Positions 49,322 to 56,777 of a stretch of 64,000 nt of DNA are shown here, in pieces. The DNA is from Ignavibacteriales bacterium. GTDB lineage: Bacteria > Bacteroidota > Ignavibacteria > UBA10030 > UBA8401. The stretch is taken from the NCBI GenBank assembly GCA_026390635.1, contig JAPLFO010000158.1, positions 1 to 64,000 of the forward strand, written 5' to 3'. The translations under genes were made by a program, and so were the position numbers. Position 1 is the stretch's first letter; the number at the start of each line of letters is the position of its first letter. Under the pieces are notes generated by a model. It did not search any database, had not been told where the DNA came from, and saw nothing but the letters and a program-made list of their open reading frames with translations.

Positions 49322-50587
49322 TCAGCCGATGTGTGTGAACCGGGTGTAGGGATGAAGCACCTTGGGCACGATGATTTTCCCTTCGGGAGTTTGGTACAGT
49401 TCGATGAGTGCGGCCACTACCCGGGGAAGGGCGAGTCCGGAGCCATTCAACGTGTGTACAAATTCCGGTTTTCCGGTGTCCGATGAACGGTATTTGATGT
49501 TCATGCGACGCGCTTGAAACGCTTCAAAGTTGCTGCAAGACGACACTTCCAGCCATTTCTGCTGGCCTGCCGCCCACACTTCGAGGTCATATTTCTTTGA
49601 TTGCGTGAATCCCATATCTCCCGTGCACATAAGAAGTGTCCGATATGGTAAACCCAACAACTGGAGCAAATGTTCCGCATCTTGGCGGAGTGCCTCCAGC
49701 TCGTCGTACGATGTTGCCGGACTCACAAATTTGACCAATTCCACCTTGTCGAATTGGTGCAGACGGTTGAGGCCACGCACATCCTTTCCGTACGATCCGG
49801 CTTCGCGCCGGAAGCAGGGCGTATACGCCGCATATTTAATCGGAAGTTCCTTTTCTTCGAGAATTTCTTTGCGATGGAAATTTGTTACCGGAACCTCTGC
49901 AGTTGGGATCATGTAGAGCTGATCACGGTCGCAGATATACATCAGATCTTCCTTATCCGGAATTTGTCCCGTCCCGCGCGCACTGTCTTCATTCACAACG
50001 ATGGGTGCGCCGATTTCCTTGTAGCCGCGAGTCCCCGCCTGATCGAGAAAGAAGTTGATGAGTGCCCGCTCGAGGACTGCTCCCTGGCCGACATAAAACG
50101 GAAATCCAGCGCCCGCCACTTTCGCTCCGCGTGTGAAATCAATGATACCGAGAGCATCCGTCAACTCCCAATGCGGCTTCAAGGGAAAATCCTCGGCGGG
50201 TTTTTCGCCCCAGTGAAAGACCGGTTGATTGTCTTCAGGGGTCGACCCGACCGGAACAGACGGATGGGGAATATTCGGAACCGTGAGCAGCAACGCATCC
50301 AGTTTCGTCTGCGCTTCTCCCAGTTCGTCGTCGATGGTCTGGATGCGCGTTTTGACTTCATTCATTTCCGCAATAATGGCAGAGGCATCTTCTCCCGCTT
50401 TCTTCATTATGCCGACTTTGGCGGAGACATCATTTTTTTTCGCCTTCAGTCCCTCACCGTCCTGAATAAGTGCCCGGCGTCGTTCGTCCAATACAAGAAT
50501 TTCGTCGATCCGGTCAACATCGTTTTTGGCGGCAATTCCCTTCCGTACAAGATCCACGTGTTCGCGAATGAATTTGAGATCAAGCAT
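49322..50587 (-). CDS. serS: Serine--tRNA ligase
   Basis: MLDLKFIREHVDLVRKGIAAK; TAEVPVTNFH; FRREAGSYGKDVRGLNRLHQFDKVE; NGSGLALPRVVAALIE. Confidence 0.97.
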   Translation of the reverse strand: MLDLKFIREHVDLVRKGIAAKNDVDRIDEILVLDERRRALIQDGEGLKAKKNDVSAKVGIMKKAGEDASAIIAEMNEVKTRIQTIDDELGEAQTKLDALLLTVPNIPHPSVPVGSTPEDNQPVFHWGEKPAEDFPLKPHWELTDALGIIDFTRGAKVAGAGFPFYVGQGAVLERALINFFLDQAGTRGYKEIGAPIVVNEDSARGTGQIPDKEDLMYICDRDQLYMIPTAEVPVTNFHRKEILEEKELPIKYAAYTPCFRREAGSYGKDVRGLNRLHQFDKVELVKFVSPATSYDELEALRQDAEHLLQLLGLPYRTLLMCTGDMGFTQSKKYDLEVWAAGQQKWLEVSSCSNFEAFQARRMNIKYRSSDTGKPEFVHTLNGSGLALPRVVAALIELYQTPEGKIIVPKVLHPYTRFTHIG

Positions 50588-50589
50588 AC

Positions 50590-51402
50590 TTACTCCATTA
50601 TCTGATATGAGACGAGCAAACCATCAAGTTTCTTCTCTTTGAGCTGCACGGACTTGACATCGGTGGCAGTGATTTTCAGATTCTTTGGCGCATAAATGTG
50701 CTGCGTCAATGCGGCAGCGCCGTTCGATGTGGCATTCGCCAATTCAAATTTTAGGCCGAGACCGGATGCCACGGCACCGCCCGCACTTTCATACATGGCG
50801 CCGGTAATAAAATAGTGAAAATCCGAGAATGATGCTGAAGACTTCAATAGTTCCTGCACTTGGACTGCACGTTCTGCAGCAGATTGATCGTCAAGCTCTG
50901 TCGTACCGATGCCGATGCTCAGCAAACCGATGTCGACAACACCGTACGTGAGCGATCTGCGCACTTTCCCTTTGGATACGGGAAGCTGGACGACCGTCGA
51001 TTGCCTGACAGGATAGATGCTGAAGATCGCATTTCCGGAATCGAAGCCCTCCAGATATCGTGCCTTGCCGAAAAACTGATACATCTCCGTCAGCGTTGCC
51101 AGCTCACGAACCGCATTGAACCCCTGCTTCCCCTCTCCGGGCACTTCAATCTGCTGCACCGTCACGACTTCTGCCCCCGTGGATTTGATCCACGCCGCGA
51201 CCCTCTTTGCGTCCGCGCGGTCTTTTACGGAATGAGCGAGATTGACGGACAATATTTTCGCAGCCGTACGAAGTGATTTTTTCTCGCCAAGAGCAGAAAC
51301 CGATGGCTGTGTTGTTTCCTTGGGGCCGCCGCAGGAGAAGAGGCCGAAAAGAAGCATCGGGATCATCGAAATCCGGACCGCATCGATAAAGAATTTTTTC
51401 AT
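50590..51402 (-). CDS. Lipoprotein with degenerate endonuclease/exonuclease/phosphatase-like domain
   Basis: Lipobox LFGLFSCGGP; KILSVNLAHSVKDRADAKRVAAWIKSTGAEVVTVQQIE and GNAIFSIYPVRQS resemble the EEP scaffold. Confidence 0.55.
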   Translation of the reverse strand: MKKFFIDAVRISMIPMLLFGLFSCGGPKETTQPSVSALGEKKSLRTAAKILSVNLAHSVKDRADAKRVAAWIKSTGAEVVTVQQIEVPGEGKQGFNAVRELATLTEMYQFFGKARYLEGFDSGNAIFSIYPVRQSTVVQLPVSKGKVRRSLTYGVVDIGLLSIGIGTTELDDQSAAERAVQVQELLKSSASFSDFHYFITGAMYESAGGAVASGLGLKFELANATSNGAAALTQHIYAPKNLKITATDVKSVQLKEKKLDGLLVSYQIME

Positions 51403-51497
51403 CACACTACGCGACATTGTTGGGAATATGATGCATTGTGTGTATGGACGAAAGAATAATACGGGAAACCCGAAAGAAAGAAATCGATACATGCGTC

Positions 51498-52409
51498 TTA
51501 ATTAAGTGTTACGTGATCCATTTCGCGTCGCATTTGATAGAGACCATCCTCAGTATTCATCGGGACAAACGACAATGCTTCATGTGCATGAGCAAGCACA
51601 AATCCTGTCACCAGCGGCCGCTGTGCTTGCTGCATGAGCGCGGCCGACAGACAGGGATGAATGAGGCTTCGATCCAGATCAAAGATCGTAGCAGTTTTCA
51701 TCGCGAACTCGAACCGGTTCACCAGATCTGAGCCGCTGACGTGAAAAAGTCCCTCCGCATCGCGCTCAATAATTCTCACAACGGCTCCCGCGACATCGCC
51801 GACGAATGTCGGGCTGCACCGCTGGTCGGTGGCACATTGTATGGTCCGTCCCGCGCGCAGGTTGTTGATTACCCAGAGAGCAAAATTGTTTTTCACGTTG
51901 ATGCCGGAACCATAGATCAGGATCGTTCTGATGATCGCATGCCGGACATCTCCCACGGTGATCACATTTTCACCGGCGAGTTTCGATTTTCCGTAGTACC
52001 CCAGCGGATTGACGCGATCGCCTTCACGATACGGGCCGCTCTTTCCATCAAAGACGTAGTCGGTAGAAATATGGATGAGTTTGGCGCCGATCCGGCGGGC
52101 AACTTCCACCAGGTGCCCGACACCGGTGACATTCACGTGCCAGGCCGCTTCGCGTTCGCGTTCACATTGATCGACATTCGCCATCGCTGCAGCATTGATG
52201 ATAACATCCGGGCGGAAGCTTCCCACAAGACTCTTAACGTCGGACCTGTTTGTTATATCCAATTGCGTGTAGTCGAAGAGGTGATGATCCAGCACGAAGT
52301 TGCGATGATGCGATGTATTCAACACCTCGCAATTGCTCTGATAGCCAAAGACCAATGCAAGCCGTTGACCGACGAGGCCGTTGCTTCCGCAGATCAGGAC
52401 GCGATTCAT
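51498..52409 (-). CDS. SDR family sugar nucleotide reductase (dTDP-4-dehydrorhamnose reductase-like)
   Basis: VLICGSNGLVGQRLA; DVIINAAAMANVDQCE; HISTDYVFDGKSGPYREGDRVNPLGYYGKSKLAGE. Confidence 0.9.
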   Translation of the reverse strand: MNRVLICGSNGLVGQRLALVFGYQSNCEVLNTSHHRNFVLDHHLFDYTQLDITNRSDVKSLVGSFRPDVIINAAAMANVDQCEREREAAWHVNVTGVGHLVEVARRIGAKLIHISTDYVFDGKSGPYREGDRVNPLGYYGKSKLAGENVITVGDVRHAIIRTILIYGSGINVKNNFALWVINNLRAGRTIQCATDQRCSPTFVGDVAGAVVRIIERDAEGLFHVSGSDLVNRFEFAMKTATIFDLDRSLIHPCLSAALMQQAQRPLVTGFVLAHAHEALSFVPMNTEDGLYQMRREMDHVTLN

Positions 52410-53326
52410 TGTCCGGCGCCTTCTCTGAATTGAGAGAGCTGATCGATCTTCGTAATGCCGCTCAATCGCGCATTTGCAGCCGCAACGGTATTCGCAAATC
52501 GCAGCGCTTCCTCATAGGAATTTGTGCGGCAGAATTGTTTGAGGAAGGCGGCTCCAAACACATCACCGCAGCCCGTCGCATCCACCGATTTCCCGTTTTT
52601 GGATCCCGGAACGTCCGTCCGGAGCAGTTTTTTGTGTTCCTGCCGAAACATACTCACGCCCCGTTCACCGCGAGTAATGCACAACGCATTGACCATCAAC
52701 GGCAGCATCTGCTTCGCAAGTTGCTCTTCGCCATATTGTTCAATTGTTAAGCCGGCTGCTTCTTCTTCATTCATCTGAACGGAATTCATCATAAAACACC
52801 AACGGCGCCAATCGGATACCGCGCGGCGGAAGCGCTCATCCTTTTGCCGGACGCCGAGCGTCAGGCTGTGAAGATCCAGATGCAGCGGCGTATTCTTGGG
52901 ACGCACAGCCAGCCGTATCATATCAACCGTCTCCAGCGCAAGATCCAATCCGGAAATCATATTGATCAGAATTCCGTTGACATTCAGGTATGGCTCTATG
53001 CGTTTGAATGGAATGGCGGGAGCGATGGACGCAGAGCATTCTGCGCGCGTCCCCCCCTCTTTGTAAAAGAGGTGAACCCTGTTGGTCTCCCCGTCAACAG
53101 TGTAGATCCCTCCGGTATCCACGTTGGGATAGGCCGAGAGACGCTCCACAACCACACCATACTCGGTTTTCCCCACGCCGAATATCGGATAGATCGTGTC
53201 GTCCTCTTGCGCAATATTGGCAAGGGCAGCAACGGAATAGCAGATGCCTCCAAAACCCTCTACATCTTTCTTACCCGGATTGTGGATGACATCAAGACAG
53301 AAGTGTCCGATAACGGTGAATTTCAT
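52406..53326 (-). CDS. PfkB family carbohydrate kinase
   Basis: C-terminal DATGCGDVFGAAFLKQF; CITRGERGVSMF. Confidence 0.88.
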   Translation of the reverse strand: MKFTVIGHFCLDVIHNPGKKDVEGFGGICYSVAALANIAQEDDTIYPIFGVGKTEYGVVVERLSAYPNVDTGGIYTVDGETNRVHLFYKEGGTRAECSASIAPAIPFKRIEPYLNVNGILINMISGLDLALETVDMIRLAVRPKNTPLHLDLHSLTLGVRQKDERFRRAVSDWRRWCFMMNSVQMNEEEAAGLTIEQYGEEQLAKQMLPLMVNALCITRGERGVSMFRQEHKKLLRTDVPGSKNGKSVDATGCGDVFGAAFLKQFCRTNSYEEALRFANTVAAANARLSGITKIDQLSQFREGAGQ

Positions 53327-53395
53327 GAGTCTCCGAACTATTGGTCAATGCTTCTGTGCCTCGTGTAAAAACTCATTGTACCGGCACGTCAAGAC

Positions 53396-53785
53396 CTACT
53401 TCTTGTACACCTGTTTGGGATCGAACAGCGGACTTGAATTTTCAATCAGCGCGTCTCCGTTCTCCGTTACATCCCGGTAGAAACAACTGCGGTGCCCTGT
53501 ATGACAGGCGGCGGCGCCGACCTGACGGATCTTCAACAGGATGACGTCTGCATCACAGTCGGTTGAGATGTTGGACACTTCCTGAATGTTTCCCGACTCC
53601 TCGCCTTTGATCCAGAGTTTGTTGCGAGAGCGACTCCAGTAGGTGGCGCGCTTCGATTCGACGGTCATATGCAGTGACTCGCGGTTCATCCATGCCATCA
53701 TCAGGATTTCTCCGGTCGCGGCATCCTGTGCGATCGCAGGGATCAGTCCATCTTCAGTGAATTTCACCATGTCCAGAATTTTCAT
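53396..53785 (-). CDS. hisI: Phosphoribosyl-AMP cyclohydrolase
   Basis: [44 protein letters not shown]...[29 protein letters not shown]. Confidence 0.96.
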   Translation of the reverse strand: MKILDMVKFTEDGLIPAIAQDAATGEILMMAWMNRESLHMTVESKRATYWSRSRNKLWIKGEESGNIQEVSNISTDCDADVILLKIRQVGAAACHTGHRSCFYRDVTENGDALIENSSPLFDPKQVYKK

Positions 53786-54485
53786 TAGTTCCTCACGAGA
53801 ATGCCGCGGGACAGAAGATACGACTTCGCCTCGCGAATGGAATATTGTCGGAAATGAAAAATCGATGCGGCAAGAACTGCATCCGCATATCCCTTATCGA
53901 ACGCGTCATAGAGGTGCTCGAGCGTCCCGGCACCGCCGCTAGCGATCACCGGAATCCGGACACTGTGAGAGACGGCGGCAAGCAAATCAATGTTTCCGCC
54001 TGTTGTGCCCACGCAATCGCATCCAGCTGCGTTTCCATTCTGCCACCGTGCGTAAACACTTTCCAGCGCAACTCATCCCCGATTCGTTTTGCATCGATGG
54101 CCACTACGATACATTGCGTTCCGAAACGATCGGCCCCTTCCGAAATCAATTCCGGACGATGAGTCGCCGCGGTATTCACACTCACCTTGTCTGCGCCGCC
54201 GCGCAATATTTCCTTCATATCCTGGATGGTACGAATGCCGCCGCCGATGGTGAACGGGATGAAAACTTCTTCCGCCGTCCGCCGCACGACGTCGAGCATG
54301 GTTGATCGGTTGTCCGACGACGCCGTGATATCCAGAAACACGAGTTCGTCTGCCCCCTCAGAATCGTAAAATTTCGCCTGCTCCACCGGATCGCCGGCGT
54401 CCACCAAATCGAGAAAGCTGACGCCTTTGACGACACGTCCCTTGTCGACATCCAGACACGGAATTATTCTTTTTGCCAGAGCCAC
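53785..54485 (-). pseudogene. hisF: Imidazole glycerol phosphate synthase cyclase subunit, disrupted by internal deletion and frameshift
   Basis: [21 protein letters not shown]...VVAIDAKR...[20 protein letters not shown] in one frame, [34 protein letters not shown]...[19 protein letters not shown] in the next; the RGAGEILLTSxDRDGT segment is missing. Confidence 0.9.
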
Positions 54486-54539
54486 TTCTTCGCAGCCTTT
54501 CCACTTGGATATTATTTCTCAATGCTGAAAATACGTTTG

Positions 54540-54630
54540 GCCACAGAGAACACACAGATCACAGAGAATGCAGAAAGAGAAGCAAGGAAATCTGATACAA
54601 GAGCTCTGTGTTCTCTGTGCGCTCTGTGGC
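54540..54630. repeat. Intergenic palindromic element with imperfect 27 bp inverted arms, GCCACAGAG ... CTCTGTGGC termini
   Basis: 54540-54566 versus reverse complement of 54604-54630: 23/27 identical by eye, perfect 9 bp ends. Confidence 0.7.
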
Positions 54631-54668
54631 AAATCTATGTTGTCCAAAGATTATCGACCCGCGATTGG

Positions 54669-55433
54669 TCAAATACGTCGCGTCGGACCGAGATCGTCGA
54701 GTTTCTTTTCATTCAGACGCCAGAGTGCTTCACACGGAAAACGATTTTCATAGAGCGCCTTGCCGACAATCACGGAATCGACACCGAAACGCTCCAATTC
54801 CTGGATTTTTCTCAGATCCTCGAACGATGAAACGCCGCCCGAGGCCGTCACGCGCAAACCGGATTTCACCGCAATTTCCTTCGTTGCCTCAAAGTTTGGG
54901 CCGCCCAGCATTCCATCCCGCGAGATGTCTGTGTAGACAATACGGCAGACACCGCGCTCTTTCATATGCATCGCCAGATCGACTGCGCTCACACCGGTAT
55001 CGTTCTTCCAGCCCTTCGTCATCACCACACCGTTCTTTGCGTCGATGCCGATGGCGATCTTGCTCTTTCCAAAAGCAGCAATGGATCGGGAGACAAGTTC
55101 CGGATCGTCAATGGCCGCTGTACCGAGAACCACGCGATACACACCGATTTCGATCAACTGCTTGACCTGCTCAAATGTCCGGATGCCGCCGCCGATCTGG
55201 ATCGGTATATCCACCGTCGTCACTATACGGTGGATGAGTTCGAGGTTTTTCATCGTGCCGCCAAAGGCGCCATCAAGATCTACCACATGCAGGCATTTTG
55301 CGTTTTCACCCCGCCAGAGAATCGCCATCTGAACGGGATCGTTGGAATATATTTTCTCCGTCCCGGGCTCCCCCTGCACGAGTCGCACACATTTGCCGTC
55401 ACGAATATCGATTGCCGGTACCAGAAGAACCAT
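54669..55433 (-). CDS. hisA: 1-(5-phosphoribosyl)-5-[(5-phosphoribosylamino)methylideneamino]imidazole-4-carboxamide isomerase
   Basis: LLVPAIDIRDGKCVRLVQGEPG, LHVVDLDGAFGG, QIGGGIRTFEQVKQLI, TDISRDGMLGGPN, ASGGVSSFEDL. Confidence 0.97.
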   Translation of the reverse strand: MVLLVPAIDIRDGKCVRLVQGEPGTEKIYSNDPVQMAILWRGENAKCLHVVDLDGAFGGTMKNLELIHRIVTTVDIPIQIGGGIRTFEQVKQLIEIGVYRVVLGTAAIDDPELVSRSIAAFGKSKIAIGIDAKNGVVMTKGWKNDTGVSAVDLAMHMKERGVCRIVYTDISRDGMLGGPNFEATKEIAVKSGLRVTASGGVSSFEDLRKIQELERFGVDSVIVGKALYENRFPCEALWRLNEKKLDDLGPTRRI

Positions 55434-55437
55434 GATG

Positions 55438-56040
55438 TCAGATCCTCTCTGCAAAGTTCTGCAGCAATTTCAGTCCGGTTGTCTGACTTTTCTCAGGATG
55501 AAATTGCATGCCATAGACATTCTGGTGTTGCACAATGGAGGCAAATTCCAAACCGTACTCCGTGGCCGCCAGGATACAGTCGCCAGCCGGTTTGACGTAA
55601 TAAGAATGCACAAAATACACAAAGCTCCCATCCACGACATCGGCAAGAAGAGGGGATTCCGTGCGCCAGGTAATCTGGTTCCATCCGATGTGGGGCACTT
55701 TCAGGGTCGCCGGAAATTGCAGAACGGATCCGTCGAGAAAACCAAGTCCTTCGTGTTCTCCCAGTTCAAAGCTTTTTGTAAAAAGAAGCTGCATCCCGAG
55801 ACAAATTCCGAGCAACGGCTTTCCTTCTTCAACGTGCGTACGTACGGCCGCTTCCAAGCGCAAGCGGCGGAGGTTTTCCATTGCCGCACCAAACGCTCCG
55901 ACACCCGGCAGCACCAGCTTATCCGCCGTTCGCAGTTCCGACGGATTGTCGGAAATAAACGATGCTGCACCAATCAACTCGAATGCCTTCTGGACGGAAC
56001 GGAGATTGTTCAAATGATAATCGACAATGCCGATCGTCAT
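55438..56040 (-). CDS. hisH: Imidazole glycerol phosphate synthase glutaminase subunit
   Basis: IVDYHLNNLRSVQKAFE, LPGVGAFGAAMENL, PLLGICLGMQLLF, HSYYV, GMQFHPEKSQTTG. Confidence 0.97.
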   Translation of the reverse strand: MTIGIVDYHLNNLRSVQKAFELIGAASFISDNPSELRTADKLVLPGVGAFGAAMENLRRLRLEAAVRTHVEEGKPLLGICLGMQLLFTKSFELGEHEGLGFLDGSVLQFPATLKVPHIGWNQITWRTESPLLADVVDGSFVYFVHSYYVKPAGDCILAATEYGLEFASIVQHQNVYGMQFHPEKSQTTGLKLLQNFAERI

Positions 56041-56621
56041 AGAACTCCCTTTGTGGATGGGATGCCCTTTGCGCGTGGGTCACGTTCCGCCGCTTGGCGG
56101 AGCGATCTGCCCAACGCTTTGAACATGGCTTCGATTTTGTGATGCGTATTTGTGCCATGCAGCACTTCGACGTGGATATTCGCCTTGAGGTTGTCTGCAA
56201 AGGATTGGAAGAAGTGCCCGATCATCTCTGTGGAGAGATCGCCGACTTTCTTGCGCGCAAATTCCGCGTCGAAGTACAGTGCCGCGCGCCCGCTGAGATC
56301 GACAACGCAGCGTGCGAGCGATTCGTCCATCGGCACGTAGGCGTGCCCATACCGTGCAATCCCGTCCTTTGTTCCGAGCGCTTTGTCGAACGCCTTCGCC
56401 AGCACGATCGCCACATCTTCCGTCGTATGATGATCATCCACGAGCAAATCGCCTTTGCACTGTACACGAATATCGAACAACCCATGCTTGGCAAGAAGCT
56501 CAATCATGTGGTCGAGAAATCCGATTCCGGTCGAAACGGTTGCGATACCGGACCCATCGATGTGGACGGTGACTGTGATATCGGTTTCTTTGGTTTTGCG
56601 GGAGAGGGTCGCTTTGCGCAT
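56037..56621 (-). CDS. hisB: Imidazoleglycerol-phosphate dehydratase
   Basis: GFLDHMIELLAKHGLFDI, DDHHTTEDVAI, MDESLARCVVDLSGR; start refined to MRKATLSRKTKETDI (RBS GGAAGGA). Confidence 0.97.
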   Translation of the reverse strand: MRKATLSRKTKETDITVTVHIDGSGIATVSTGIGFLDHMIELLAKHGLFDIRVQCKGDLLVDDHHTTEDVAIVLAKAFDKALGTKDGIARYGHAYVPMDESLARCVVDLSGRAALYFDAEFARKKVGDLSTEMIGHFFQSFADNLKANIHVEVLHGTNTHHKIEAMFKALGRSLRQAAERDPRAKGIPSTKGVL

Positions 56622-56635
56622 GTCGTATCCTTCCA

Positions 56636-56670
56636 AGAAAAAATCAGGGACGTCCTGCGGACCGTCCCTG
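56636..56670 (-). terminator. Terminator-like hairpin with U tract immediately upstream of hisB
   Basis: Minus strand CAGGGACG-gtccgcagga-CGTCCCTG-ATTTTTTCTT, about 15 nt before the hisB ATG. Confidence 0.7.
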
Positions 56671-56726
56671 TATTTGCTCTTTCTAATAAGCACAAAAACG
56701 AGCTGAATTTCAAGATGAAGCAGAAA

Positions 56727-56754
56727 CGCCGATGGCAGTCTATCGCCATCGGCG
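56727..56754 (-). terminator. Hairpin downstream of nrdJ
   Basis: Perfect 10 bp stem CGCCGATGGC/GCCATCGGCG, 8 nt loop. Confidence 0.6.
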
Positions 56755-56777
56755 CTATGAATTTGTCGGCAGTGGCG

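Noticed and set aside
49670-50605. 311-aa plus-strand ORF
   Set aside because: Antisense to serS.
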